A DNA stretch of 64,000 nucleotides from Streptomyces sp. NBC_00440 (GTDB lineage: Bacteria > Actinomycetota > Actinomycetes > Streptomycetales > Streptomycetaceae), in contig NZ_CP107921.1 of NCBI RefSeq assembly GCF_036014215.1, forward strand, positions 5,339,501-5,403,500, in the 5' to 3' direction. The position numbers and the translations under genes are program-made. Shown one piece after another: positions 47,685 to 56,059 of this stretch. Each line of letters opens with the position of its first letter. The first letter of the stretch is position 1. Below the pieces are notes generated by a model. That model had not been told where the DNA came from, ran no database searches, and worked only from the letters and a program-made list of their open reading frames with translations.

Positions 47685-48326
47685 TCAGACGCGGCGGATG
47701 AGCGTGACACCGTCCCGGACGGTGAGCATCACGGACTCGCACCGCGGGTCGGCGGCGACGGCGTCGTTGAACTGCCGGAGCGCCCGGACATCGGAATCGG
47801 TGCTGTCCGCATCGATGATCTCCCCGCGCCACAGCGTGTTGTCGCACGCGATCAGTCCCCGGGGGGCGAGCTTGGGCAGCGTCGCTGAGTAGTACGTGTG
47901 GTAGTTCGGCTTGTCCGCGTCGATGAAGACCAGGTCCAGCGGCTCCTCGATCCCGGCGATCGTGTCGAGCGCGGGACCGACCCGCACGCTGACGACGTCG
48001 GCGTAGCCGGCCTCCGCGATGTTCTTCCGGGCGACCTCGGCCCGCTCCGGGTCGATCTCACAACTGATCACCCGGGCGTCCTCGGGCAGGGCGACGGCCA
48101 TGGACAGCGCCGAATAGCCGGTGAAGGTGCCGATGTCGAGGATCAGCTTCGGCTGGAGGGTGTGGATGAACATCCGCAGCAGACCGCTCACGAGCTGGCC
48201 GCTGACCAAGTGGCCCATGCCCAGGTCGTTCCCGGTGACGCCGGCCAACTGGGCCGGGTCCGGGGCCGAGTGGGCCTCCGCGTACTCGTCGATGCCGGGC
48301 AGGGTGATGGGTGGCAGGGTGAACAT
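47685..48326 (-). CDS. Class I O-methyltransferase (CCoAOMT-like)
   Basis: 213 residues. SAM-binding motif I LDIGTFTGYSALSMA (about 65-79), EIDPERAEVARKNI and the metal-binding FIDADKPNYHTYY match the divalent-cation-dependent caffeoyl-CoA/catechol O-methyltransferase family. Likely substrate: a vicinal diol or catechol-like hydroxyl. The ATG at 48326 follows a perfect AGGAGG. It is the last gene of an operon with an FAD monooxygenase, an ArsR-rhodanese regulator and an exporter, so hydroxylation followed by O-methylation of an exported or toxic compound is a fair inference. Confidence 0.88.
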   Translation of the reverse strand: MFTLPPITLPGIDEYAEAHSAPDPAQLAGVTGNDLGMGHLVSGQLVSGLLRMFIHTLQPKLILDIGTFTGYSALSMAVALPEDARVISCEIDPERAEVARKNIAEAGYADVVSVRVGPALDTIAGIEEPLDLVFIDADKPNYHTYYSATLPKLAPRGLIACDNTLWRGEIIDADSTDSDVRALRQFNDAVAADPRCESVMLTVRDGVTLIRRV

Positions 48327-48379
48327 CTCTTCCTCCTGGGTGGGTGGTGGACGTCGTTCCTTATGGGCGGTCAGGCGGG

Positions 48380-49579
48380 TCAGGTCGGGTCGTACGCGCT
48401 CTGCCAGCCGTACGTGTTCGCGTGCAGCCAGGAATCGAAGTCGGCCGGAGTCAGGGCGGCCCAGTCGGGGGAATCCGCGATGCGCATCCTTCCGAGGTGC
48501 TTGCCGAGTTCGGTGAGGGCGTTGCCGGCGCCGCGCCGCGCGGTGTCGAAGGCGGCCAGTGCCTCCGCCCATGTCCCGTGTTCCCGGCAGGCGTGTTCGA
48601 GGGCGCAGGCGTCCTGGATCGCCTTCACCGCGCCGGCGCCGGTGTGCGGGCGGGCGATCGCCCCGGCGTCACCGGCCAGCAGCAGAGTGCCCTTGGCGTA
48701 GCGGGAGACCGTGGTGTCGTACATGGGGTTGATGGACAGTTCGTGCCGCTCGGTGCGCCGCATCGCGTCGGTCCACAGGGGCGGCAGTTCGCGGGCGATG
48801 AGCTCGTCCAGGTAGGCCGCGGCGGTCTCGGTGACCTGCCCCCGGGGGATCGGGGCGGCCCCGCCCGGGTAGAGGTCCTGCGGCACGCTGCCGTACAGCG
48901 CCCAGTTCTGCCGGAAGCCGCCGGGGCCGGCGTCGGGAATGCGGTAGAACACGGCGTGGCCGCCGCGGAAGCCCACCGCGACGAAGTCGTCGAGCAACGG
49001 GGACTGCGGGCCGTCAGCCCCCCGGTCGGCGGGGTAGTCGCCGCGCCACACGGCGTACCCGGCGTACTGCACGGCGGCCTCCGGTGCGACGACCGGACGC
49101 ACCGTGGAGCGATAGCCGTCGGCGCCGACGACGGCGTCGTACGTTCCGGCGGGACGGCCGTTGATCCGGAGCCCGACGCCGTCCTCCCGCTGCCGGACGT
49201 CGGTGACCGTCGCGCCCTCGTGGTAATCGCGGTCGGGTACCTGTCCGCGCAGCCCTCGCCAGACCAGTGCCCAGCTCGCCATGATCGACGGGTACGGCTG
49301 TCGGCCGACCACCCGGCCCTCGGCCGACCGCCCCGCACGGGTGAGCCAGATCAGCTCGGGACGTTGCAGCACCCGCATATCGGGAGCGAGGTATCCCGCG
49401 TCGAGCAGCTCACCGTAGAGCGAAGCAGGGAGCGTGATCCCGGCGCCGCGGTCGCGCAGGCCGCCCCGGCTGCGCTCCAGCACGGTGACCTCGCAGCCTG
49501 CCCGCGCCAGGGCGACGGCCGTGGCACAGCCGGCGATACTGCCGCCCACGACGGCGACCCGACTTCCTCGTATGCGCAT
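48380..49579 (-). CDS. FAD-dependent monooxygenase (PHBH/UbiH fold)
   Basis: 399 residues. It has the FAD-binding VVGGSIAGCATAVALARAG (about 10-28), the second motif around GADGYRSTVRP (DG motif) and GDAGAIARPHTGAGAVKAIQDA (GD motif), all as in class A flavoprotein hydroxylases of aromatic or polar substrates. The first glycine motif is GGSIAG instead of the usual GxGxxG. GAGGAGAGG precedes the ATG at 49579. It lies 37 nt downstream of the ArsR-type gene and 53 nt upstream of the O-methyltransferase. The substrate is unknown. Confidence 0.88.
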   Translation of the reverse strand: MRIRGSRVAVVGGSIAGCATAVALARAGCEVTVLERSRGGLRDRGAGITLPASLYGELLDAGYLAPDMRVLQRPELIWLTRAGRSAEGRVVGRQPYPSIMASWALVWRGLRGQVPDRDYHEGATVTDVRQREDGVGLRINGRPAGTYDAVVGADGYRSTVRPVVAPEAAVQYAGYAVWRGDYPADRGADGPQSPLLDDFVAVGFRGGHAVFYRIPDAGPGGFRQNWALYGSVPQDLYPGGAAPIPRGQVTETAAAYLDELIARELPPLWTDAMRRTERHELSINPMYDTTVSRYAKGTLLLAGDAGAIARPHTGAGAVKAIQDACALEHACREHGTWAEALAAFDTARRGAGNALTELGKHLGRMRIADSPDWAALTPADFDSWLHANTYGWQSAYDPT

Positions 49580-49616
49580 GGTTGCCCTCTCCTCGGTGGG
49601 ACGTAACGGCTCGGCC

Positions 49617-50294
49617 CTACGGTCTGGTCTCGGTGTGTACGGGGTGTCCGGTGCGGTGCCAGCGGGTGAAGCCACCCACGAGGTGACGCGCGTTGCGGTT
49701 CTGCTCCCGGAGCAGCTGGACGCATGCGGCCGAGGTCACGCAGAAGGGCCCGTGGCAGTAGGCGATGATCTCGGCGTCGTCCGGTAGTTCGCCGAGTCTG
49801 CTCAGCAACTGGTCGGACGGGAGGGAGAAAGCGCCGGGCACGTGCCCCATCGCGTAGTCGTCGCTCGGGCGGACGTCGACGACCAGCGCCCCGCCGCCGA
49901 CCCGGCTGGTCAGCTCGTCCACGGTCACCGGCTCCAGCTCGCTCAGGTCGCCGAGCTGGTCGTTGATGACGTCGCGCAGGTCGGCCAGGCGCCGTTCGGC
50001 GAACTCCTGGAACACGCCGATGAACCGGGCCACTTCGTCGTCGGCCAGGCGGTACAGGACGCGGGTGCCGTCCTTCCGGTTGCTGACCAGGTGGGCCGAA
50101 CGGAGCTGCTGCAACTGGGCCGAAGTGTTCTTGAACGGGACGCCGGACTCCTGGGAGAGCTGCTCGACGGTGCGTTCGCGCCCGTCGAGCAGGTCGAGCA
50201 GACGGAGCCGGACGGGGCTGGCCAGCACCTTGCCGACCCGGGACAGCTCGGTGTAGATCGGGGCGCTCAGCTTCTGCGTGTTCAGCTCGGACAT
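49617..50294 (-). CDS. ArsR-family regulator fused to a rhodanese domain
   Basis: 225 residues. An ArsR winged helix (about 15-95; ASPVRLRLLDLLDGRERTVEQLSQES) is joined to a rhodanese domain (about 120-220) whose active-site cysteine is C180 in AYCHGPFC. The rhodanese cysteine can carry persulphide, so the protein may sense sulphur, thiol or electrophile stress directly, as proposed for similar fusions. It lies 7 nt after the exporter gene and is co-transcribed with it. Confidence 0.9.
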   Translation of the reverse strand: MSELNTQKLSAPIYTELSRVGKVLASPVRLRLLDLLDGRERTVEQLSQESGVPFKNTSAQLQQLRSAHLVSNRKDGTRVLYRLADDEVARFIGVFQEFAERRLADLRDVINDQLGDLSELEPVTVDELTSRVGGGALVVDVRPSDDYAMGHVPGAFSLPSDQLLSRLGELPDDAEIIAYCHGPFCVTSAACVQLLREQNRNARHLVGGFTRWHRTGHPVHTETRP

Positions 50295-50301
50295 GACAGA
50301 C

Positions 50302-51555
50302 CTATCGTGTGGTGCCGGACCGGGGCACGGCCGGTTCGAGGACGTGACGGTTGCGCCCGGCGCCCAGGCCGGCGATCAGTTCACCGGCCGTGACGACGAG
50401 CAGCAGGACGAGCGCTGCCGGGAGGCCGGCGGATGCGGTGATCAGCATCCCGCCGATCAGTGGTCCCAGGATGGCGATGAGGTAGCCGACGCCCTGGGCC
50501 ATGCCCGAGAGGCCGACGGCTGTGTCCGCGTCCTTGGCGCGCAGCCCGATGAAGGTCAGCCCCAGTGCGAACCCGGCCCCCTGGGACAGGCCGAGCAGTA
50601 CCGCGGCGATCCACGCGCCGGCGGAGACCGGCGCCAGCACCAGCGCGATCAGCCCGCCGGCGTTGAGCACGGCGACGACGACTGCGATGCCCCGCTGGTC
50701 GGGCAGCCGCCGGATCAGTACCGGAACCGCGAGCGAGCCGGCCACCTGGATCAGGGAGGTGACCGCCTGCACAAGACCGCCCTCGGCGAGCGTCATGCCC
50801 CGCTGGTGGCAGATCGTGGGGAGCCAGCCGAGGACGAAGTAGAAGGACAGGCCCATGAATCCGAAGAAGGCGGTGACCTGCCAGGCCAGCCCGTCCCGCC
50901 ACAGTGCGGCAGGGATCCGGGCCCGCCCGGCGGCCGCAGTGCGCTGCCGCAGGACGGGCAGCCAGGCCACGCAGGCGACGACCGCCACCGGGACGGTGAT
51001 CCAGGCGAGCGAGGCCAGCCAGTGCGTACCCCCGCCGCCGCTCAGCCGGGGGGCGAGCGCGGAGGCGCCTGCCGCGCCCAGCGTCAGGACGATCGTGTAG
51101 AGCGTCATCACCGGCGCGAGCCGGCTGCTGAACCTCCGCTTGATCAGGCCGGGGATGGTGCCATTGATCGCCCCGATCGCGGCGACCGCCAGCAGTGTGC
51201 CGAGGAAGAGCCCGGCCTCGCTCCGCACCGTACGGACCAGGTTGCCGACGAGCAGCACCACCAGGCCGGTCGCCACCAGGCGTTCCTCGCCCATCCGGCG
51301 GACCAGCGCGGGCCCGGCGAAGGCGAACAGGGCGAGACAGACCGTGGGCAGCACGGTCAGACCTGTCCGGCTCAGGCCGGAAAGGCCCAGCTCGGACGCG
51401 ATGGGGGTCAGGAGTGCGGATACCGCCGAGATCGGGGCCCGCAGATTCAGGGAAACCACGACCAGCGCGGCCAGCAGCCACCACAGCCGCCCCCGCGACG
51501 CGGGTTCGTCCAGTGCCGCTGGGGATAAAGCCGGAGTTCGAGATTGGGACGTCAC
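50302..51555 (-). CDS. MFS transporter, CynX/NimT-like
   Basis: 417 residues with 12 predicted membrane segments. The N-terminal SLNLRAPISAVSALLTPIASELGLS is characteristic of the cyanate/nitroimidazole (CynX/NimT) transporter group. It is probably an exporter. The GTG at 51555 is chosen because GGGAG lies 8 nt upstream. Codon 10 is TTA (51526-51528), making translation dependent on the bldA tRNA. A 35-codon ORF ends 18 nt before the start and a short hairpin covers the ribosome binding site, suggesting coupled or attenuated translation. Confidence 0.88.
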   Translation of the reverse strand: MTSQSRTPALSPAALDEPASRGRLWWLLAALVVVSLNLRAPISAVSALLTPIASELGLSGLSRTGLTVLPTVCLALFAFAGPALVRRMGEERLVATGLVVLLVGNLVRTVRSEAGLFLGTLLAVAAIGAINGTIPGLIKRRFSSRLAPVMTLYTIVLTLGAAGASALAPRLSGGGGTHWLASLAWITVPVAVVACVAWLPVLRQRTAAAGRARIPAALWRDGLAWQVTAFFGFMGLSFYFVLGWLPTICHQRGMTLAEGGLVQAVTSLIQVAGSLAVPVLIRRLPDQRGIAVVVAVLNAGGLIALVLAPVSAGAWIAAVLLGLSQGAGFALGLTFIGLRAKDADTAVGLSGMAQGVGYLIAILGPLIGGMLITASAGLPAALVLLLVVTAGELIAGLGAGRNRHVLEPAVPRSGTTR

Positions 51556-51565
51556 ATTCACCACT

Positions 51566-51587
51566 CCCAAGTTCTATAGGACTTTGG
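51566..51587. promoter_or_regulatory. Dyad before the MFS gene (operator or RNA hairpin)
   Basis: CCCAAGT (51566-51572) and ACTTTGG (51581-51587) form an imperfect dyad. In the leftward transcript the left arm lies in the last codons of the leader ORF and the right arm overlaps the GGGAG ribosome binding site of the exporter gene. As DNA it could alternatively be the ArsR operator. Confidence 0.5.
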
Positions 51588-51681
51588 AATATGAGAAGGC
51601 TACCCCTGGAGTGGCGACAGGCTGACGGTTTCGGCGGATGTGCCGCCCCGTGCGCCCGGCTGATTTATCCAGGTACGGCAT
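51574..51681 (-). CDS. 35-residue leader peptide ORF upstream of the MFS exporter
   Basis: ATG at 51681 with a strong AAGGAG 7 nt upstream, 35 codons, stop TAG at 51574-51576. The peptide is basic in the middle (GRTGRHIRRNRQP) and ends FSYSKVL. It has no cysteine and no signal sequence. It is rich in codons that are rare in Streptomyces (AAA twice, TCA, CGA, CTA, GTA, CCA), with AAA and CTA just before the stop. It ends 18 nt before the exporter start. It could be a translational attenuator or coupling leader. A ribosomally made precursor peptide is less likely because no maturation enzyme is adjacent. Confidence 0.55.
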   Translation of the reverse strand: MPYLDKSAGRTGRHIRRNRQPVATPGVAFSYSKVL

Positions 51682-51991
51682 GGTGTGGCTCCTTTTTTGG
51701 AAGGAGGGCGGGTGGGTGAGCTGCCGGGCACCCGACGGGCGGGGCCGGGCCGGGTGTGACCTGAGGAATCCGCTCGGGGGTGCGCCGCTCCTGTCGTTGT
51801 GGCGGATGACTGCGGGGGGATTTATGAAGGGGTGTTCAGGAAGTCCGAGTTCGAAGGCAAGTGCTTTTTTTGACAAGGTCTTTGAGTGCCCGAAATATCA
51901 TGTTCGATTGTGTTGTATTTATCAGCGGTGCTGCGCAACCTGCTTTGGTACTGTGATGGCTGCTATCTGAGCTGTCATCAGGGGGATTGAC
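51682..51991. other. AT-rich divergent promoter region
   Basis: 310 nt between the leader ORF and the LuxR gene, far richer in A/T than its surroundings (especially 51830-51960). TTGACA at 51870-51875 is followed after 17 nt by AAATAT (51893-51898), a plausible promoter toward the LuxR gene. A longer TTG-started reading through the leader frame exists but lacks support. Confidence 0.45.
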
Positions 51992-52666
51992 GTGTTCGAT
52001 CAAGTGGCTATGAAGTCTGCTCGCACAGATTCAGTCGCCGTACTGATCGCGGGAGACCGACCGGTATACAGAGCGAGTCTGAGAAGTCTGCTCGACGGTG
52101 TCGACGCACTGGAAGTGGTCGAGGATGTCGACACGGGGCCCGATACGGTGGCCGCAATTCACCGCTTACGCCCGGACGTGGTGCTGTTGCACGTGGCCCC
52201 GTCGAGCGCCGCCACTGTCGAAATGATCACCTCCATTGCGCGACACTGCCCGGATACGGCCGTGCTGATCGTGAGCATCGCCCATGACCGGGAGACTTTC
52301 CTCGCCGCCATGCGAGCAGGCGTACGTGGCTATCTGTCCCGGGGCGCACCCCCTCAAAATCTCGTGCTGGCCATCAGGATCGTCCAGTCCGGCGGCCTGG
52401 TCTTCGACTCCAGCACGTCGGAGTGGGTCACCGAGCATCTGGCCCAGCCCGCGAGGGTGGTCAAGCCGTTCCCCGAGTTGACCGACCGGGAACTGGAAGT
52501 GCTGGAACTCGTCGCCGACGGCCTGGGTACGGCGGCGATCGCCCATCAGCTCGGCCTGTCCATCAAGACAGTGCGCAACTACTTGTCGCGAATATTCGCC
52601 AAGCTCCGCCTGGTCGACCGTGCCGAAGCCGCAGTCCGGGCCAGACAGGCCGGTCTCGGCCACTGA
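51992..52666 (+). CDS. Orphan LuxR/NarL-type regulator with degenerate receiver domain
   Basis: 224 residues. A receiver-like domain (about 15-130) precedes a LuxR helix-turn-helix (about 155-215; ELTDRELEVLELVADGLGTAAIAHQLGLSIKTVRNYLS). The phosphoacceptor position, normally Asp in VLLD, is H67 (VVLLHVAPSS), and the acidic pocket is reduced, so conventional phosphorylation is unlikely. Codon 59 is TTA (52166-52168), implying bldA control. No sensor kinase is adjacent. GTG 51992 follows AGGGGGA. It probably regulates the flanking exporter or biosynthetic genes. Confidence 0.88.
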   Translation: MFDQVAMKSARTDSVAVLIAGDRPVYRASLRSLLDGVDALEVVEDVDTGPDTVAAIHRLRPDVVLLHVAPSSAATVEMITSIARHCPDTAVLIVSIAHDRETFLAAMRAGVRGYLSRGAPPQNLVLAIRIVQSGGLVFDSSTSEWVTEHLAQPARVVKPFPELTDRELEVLELVADGLGTAAIAHQLGLSIKTVRNYLSRIFAKLRLVDRAEAAVRARQAGLGH

Positions 52667-52726
52667 ACCGGACGGCGACGTGGTGGTGGGGGTCCACCGG
52701 TGACACCCACCACCGCGGCCGGCCGG

Positions 52727-53461
52727 TCAGGAATCCGCGCGGGGTGCCTTCCGCGCCACGATCACCCGGTTGTACAGCTCCTCGGGTTCGGTCGCGACGA
52801 TCTCGGCCCGGTCGAAGCCCGCGTCGAGGAGACAGTCGCGCCAGAACTCCGGTGTGGTGAGGATTTCCCCGTCCTCCCGCAGGAACCGGGGCAGCAGATC
52901 GAGCTGGAGCAGCATGCGTTCGAAGCTCGCCTCCCGCATGTAGTACTTGGCCTTGTCGGTCAGCAGCTCCAGGACGTCGGTGGCCCGCGGTTTGCTGCCG
53001 GCCGGCCCCATCACCCGGCAGAACTGGTCGGCGTTGATGAACACGCCCCCCGGGCGCAGCACGCGCAGCAGCTCCGCCGCGGCCTTCGGGTAGGTGTCGA
53101 GTTCGAGGTGGTGCAGCGCGAAGCTGCTGATGGCCACATCGAAGCTCTCGTCGGGGAAGGCAGACAGGTCCTCGGCCACTCCGTCCTGGAAGGAGGCCAG
53201 CGGGTCGGCGGCGAACTTGGCCACCGCCTCCTCGACCATGGCCGGGGCGGGGTCGACCCCGACGATCCTGGCCTTGGGCAGCGCTGTGCGGCACAGCGAG
53301 GTGAGCCGCCCGGTGCCCGAGCCGATGTCCAGGATGTCGGCGGTGTCCGACGGCAGTTGGTCCACGGCCGCGGACAGCAGGGCCACATTGGACGCGTCGG
53401 TGCTGAGTACCTTGTCGTAGTCGATCTTGACGTTGTTCCAGTGAGTCGTGTCCGATGCCAT
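52727..53461 (-). CDS. Class I SAM-dependent methyltransferase
   Basis: 244 residues. Motif I ILDIGSGTGRLTSLC (about 43-57), acidic VGVDPAPAM, and ISSFALHHLELDTYP followed by LLRVLRPGGVFINAD match the UbiE/Methyltransf_25 group of small-molecule C-, N- or O-methyltransferases. It is the last gene of the six-gene operon, 59 nt after the FAD hydroxylase, so it probably methylates the hydroxylated product. The ATG at 53461 is preceded by AAGGGTGG; a longer reading to 53524 is not supported. Confidence 0.87.
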   Translation of the reverse strand: MASDTTHWNNVKIDYDKVLSTDASNVALLSAAVDQLPSDTADILDIGSGTGRLTSLCRTALPKARIVGVDPAPAMVEEAVAKFAADPLASFQDGVAEDLSAFPDESFDVAISSFALHHLELDTYPKAAAELLRVLRPGGVFINADQFCRVMGPAGSKPRATDVLELLTDKAKYYMREASFERMLLQLDLLPRFLREDGEILTTPEFWRDCLLDAGFDRAEIVATEPEELYNRVIVARKAPRADS

Positions 53462-53520
53462 AACGGTCCACCCTTCATTCGTCCGGTACGTGTCCGTGCC
53501 GGTCCGGTGCGGTCGCTGCG

Positions 53521-54675
53521 TCACTCAGTGGCTTGGCCGAAATCCGCGCGCCAGCCGAACAGATCGGTCAGTTCTGTGTCATGCGTGCTGAACTCGCCCC
53601 GCTCGTCGCGTACGACGTGATCGCGGTGGCGTGACTGGTTGACGACGACGGCGGTCCGCGGCGCCCGGTGTCTGACGTAACTCCTCAGGGCATCAGGGAT
53701 GTTCGCGGTGCGGGACAGCAGTCCGCCCAGTACGGCCGCGTCCTCCAGCGCCATGCCCGCCCCCTGCCCGGCACCCGGTGACATCGGGTGCGCGGCGTCG
53801 CCGAGGAGGCTGACCCGGCCCCGGCTCCAGTCGGTGACGGGTTCCCGGTCGTTGATGTCGGTGACCACGACCGGCGCGTCGGGATCGGTGCACCGCACCA
53901 CGTCCACGAGCGCCGGGTGCCAACCGCTGAGCAGGGTCAGAAGATCGGCCCATGCCTCCTTCGGGGACTTGGCGGGCCAGACGCCGGCCGGTGCGGCCAC
54001 CTTCGCCGTCCAGTACAGCCGTCCGGAGCCGGTCGGGGCGGCGAAGACGCCGATGCCGTCCGCGGTCACGATGAACCCGTGCGGGAACAACGCCGGTGCG
54101 GGGGAGCGGCCTCGCAGGGTCGTGTATCCGCAGTAGCGGGGAGGCTCCACGCCGAGCAGGTACCGCCGCACCACGGAATGCAGCCCGTCCGCGCCGATGA
54201 GGGCCGCCGCCGTCGTCGTGTTCCCGTCGGACAGACCGACCTCGACCCTGTCACCCAGGTCGGTGCAGCCGGTCACGCTGGTCCCGCGCCGCATCCGCAC
54301 TCCGGCTTCGCAGGCGTACCGCAGCAGCAGGGACTGCAACGCCGTGCGCAGCAGCGACACTTGTGGCGCGCCGAACTTCCGGGCCAGTTCGCCCACCCGG
54401 TCGGTGGTGACGACCACGCCGCGGGTGTTGACGATCGGGCGGACCTCGTCCGCCTCCGGGACGTACCCGGCGGCCCGCACCGCCGAGGCGAGCGAGGTGT
54501 CGATCTCCGCCAGTGCGTGCAGCGCGTTCGGGTACAGCACGAGGCCCGCGCCCGCGTCCCGCAGGGCCGCGGTCCGTTCGATGACCGTCACGGGTATGCC
54601 CCCGCGGCGGAGTGCGATACCGAGGGCGAGGCCGCCGATACCGCCGCCCGCGATGACCACGGACTGTTCAGCCAT
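53521..54675 (-). CDS. FAD-dependent hydroxylase (HpxO/salicylate-hydroxylase-like)
   Basis: 384 residues. FAD motif IAGGGIGGLALGIALRRGG (7-25), the arginine-containing second site QVSLLRTALQSLL, the DG motif (IGADGLHSVVRRYLL) and GD motif (LLGDAAHPMSPGAGQGAGMALEDA) are complete. The sequence resembles the urate/N-heterocycle and aromatic hydroxylase branch of class A flavoprotein monooxygenases. It overlaps the 3' end of the amidohydrolase gene by 8 nt, so the two are translationally coupled. Inference: it hydroxylates the ring formed by the preceding enzymes. Confidence 0.9.
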   Translation of the reverse strand: MAEQSVVIAGGGIGGLALGIALRRGGIPVTVIERTAALRDAGAGLVLYPNALHALAEIDTSLASAVRAAGYVPEADEVRPIVNTRGVVVTTDRVGELARKFGAPQVSLLRTALQSLLLRYACEAGVRMRRGTSVTGCTDLGDRVEVGLSDGNTTTAAALIGADGLHSVVRRYLLGVEPPRYCGYTTLRGRSPAPALFPHGFIVTADGIGVFAAPTGSGRLYWTAKVAAPAGVWPAKSPKEAWADLLTLLSGWHPALVDVVRCTDPDAPVVVTDINDREPVTDWSRGRVSLLGDAAHPMSPGAGQGAGMALEDAAVLGGLLSRTANIPDALRSYVRHRAPRTAVVVNQSRHRDHVVRDERGEFSTHDTELTDLFGWRADFGQATE

Positions 54676-56059
54676 TGCCGGTGCGTCCCTTCTGTCGGTC
54701 GAGCGGCGACAGCCAACGCCCCACCGGGGCACCGAACATGTCCCGCTCCCGGTCGTAGACGATCTGCCCGGACTTGACCGTCACCTGCACCTGGCCGGTG
54801 AACGTCCAGCCCTCGTAGGCGGACCAGCCGCACTTGGATGCGATGTCCGGCGCGGACAGCATCCAGCGGCGGTCCGGGTCGAAGACCACCAGGTCGCCGT
54901 CGGCCCCGGCGACCAGCTGTCCCTTGCCGGTCAGCCCGAACAGATCGGCCGGCACTTCCCCCAGGTGGCGCACCAGCCGGCGGACAGCGGTGTCCTGGTC
55001 CTCGTCGGGCCAGCGCCGCCGCATCCCGGTCCACACCGCGGTCGCCAGCTCCTGCACACCGGGCAGCCCCGGCGGCGCGTCGGCGACCGGGAGTTCCTTC
55101 TCGGCCTTGGTGTGCGGCGCGTGGTCGCTGCCCAGCGTGGCCACTTCTCCCGCCCGCAGGGCCGCCCACAGCCGGTCCTGGTCGTGCGGACCGCGGATCG
55201 CCGGGGCCAGCCGGGTCCGCGCGCCGCCCCGCACCGTGTCGGCGTCGGTGAACGAGAGGTGGTGGGCGGTGAGTTCGAAGGTGACCGGGAGTCCGTCGGC
55301 GGCGGCCGCCGCTACCAGGTCGGCTTCCTCCGCGCTCGACAGATGCAGGATGTGCGCCATGGTGCCGTGGCGCCGGACCAGTTCCAGCACCCGGACGACC
55401 GCCGAGATGGGACTGCTGCGAGGCCGCCACCGCTCGTAATCCCGGTAGGAGCTGGGGGGACCGCCTCGCCAGGCATCCAGCAGGTCGTGCAGCCGCTGGT
55501 CCTCCGCGTGCAGGACGAGGCGTACACCGGAGGCGGCCGCGGTGGCGAACACCGTGTCGAGGGCAGCGGGATCGCTGAAGACCGTGGGCGCGGTGTGATG
55601 CCCGGCCATGAACACCTTGGCGCTGCGGGCGATCGCCGGATCGAGGCCGGCCAGGACCTCCGGGTGCAGCGGGTCCGCGCCGATGTGGAAGGCGAAGTCG
55701 ACCAGTGAACGGCTCGCGATCTGCTGTGCCTTGGCGACCACCGCGTCCGGACGGAGGGCCGGGGGCACCGTGTTCGGCATATCCATGACGGTGGTCACGC
55801 CACCGGCGACCGCGGCGCGGCTGCCGTGTTCCCAGTCCTCCTTGTGCTCCAGACCGGGGGTGCGGAAGTGGACGTGCGAGTCGATCAGCCCGGGGAGCAC
55901 ATACCGGCCCGCCGCGTCCAGGACGGGGACGTGGCCGGGCGCGGAGTCGGCGATCCGGAGGATCCGTCCGTCCGCGACGAGCACCACGCCCGGGCGAACG
56001 CCGGACGGGGTCACCAGACGCCCGTTGACCACCGCGAGCTGCACGTTCACCCGAGCCAT
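54668..56059 (-). CDS. Dihydroorotase/allantoinase-like cyclic amidohydrolase
   Basis: 463 residues of the amidohydrolase superfamily. Metal ligands H62 and H64 (IDSHVHFR), the carboxylated lysine K148 (ARSAKVFM), later histidines in HAED and HILHLSS, and the catalytic aspartate in LGSDHAPHT (near 310) are intact, so it should be active. The family opens or closes cyclic amides and imides: dihydroorotate, hydantoin, allantoin. Pyrimidine and purine genes are absent nearby, and the gene overlaps its neighbours on both sides. A biosynthetic ring-closing role is therefore more likely than housekeeping. ATG at 56059. Confidence 0.88.
   Translation of the reverse strand: MARVNVQLAVVNGRLVTPSGVRPGVVLVADGRILRIADSAPGHVPVLDAAGRYVLPGLIDSHVHFRTPGLEHKEDWEHGSRAAVAGGVTTVMDMPNTVPPALRPDAVVAKAQQIASRSLVDFAFHIGADPLHPEVLAGLDPAIARSAKVFMAGHHTAPTVFSDPAALDTVFATAAASGVRLVLHAEDQRLHDLLDAWRGGPPSSYRDYERWRPRSSPISAVVRVLELVRRHGTMAHILHLSSAEEADLVAAAAADGLPVTFELTAHHLSFTDADTVRGGARTRLAPAIRGPHDQDRLWAALRAGEVATLGSDHAPHTKAEKELPVADAPPGLPGVQELATAVWTGMRRRWPDEDQDTAVRRLVRHLGEVPADLFGLTGKGQLVAGADGDLVVFDPDRRWMLSAPDIASKCGWSAYEGWTFTGQVQVTVKSGQIVYDRERDMFGAPVGRWLSPLDRQKGRTGNG

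Noticed and set aside
51574..51681. Lasso or other RiPP precursor peptide, with the AsnB homologue as cyclase
   Set aside because: The AsnB homologue keeps the glutaminase cysteine (C2) and sits in a metabolic operon. There is no transglutaminase-like protease or PqqD-like recognition protein, so a lasso system is not supported.
51574..51876. 100-residue reading that extends the leader ORF upstream from a TTG
   Set aside because: The TTG lacks a ribosome binding site, and the internal ATG at 51681 has a strong one. The extra sequence overlaps the AT-rich promoter region.
54668..56059. Housekeeping pyrC dihydroorotase or purine-salvage allantoinase
   Set aside because: No pyrimidine or ureide genes are adjacent, and the gene overlaps biosynthetic neighbours on both sides. 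The housekeeping copy is expected elsewhere.
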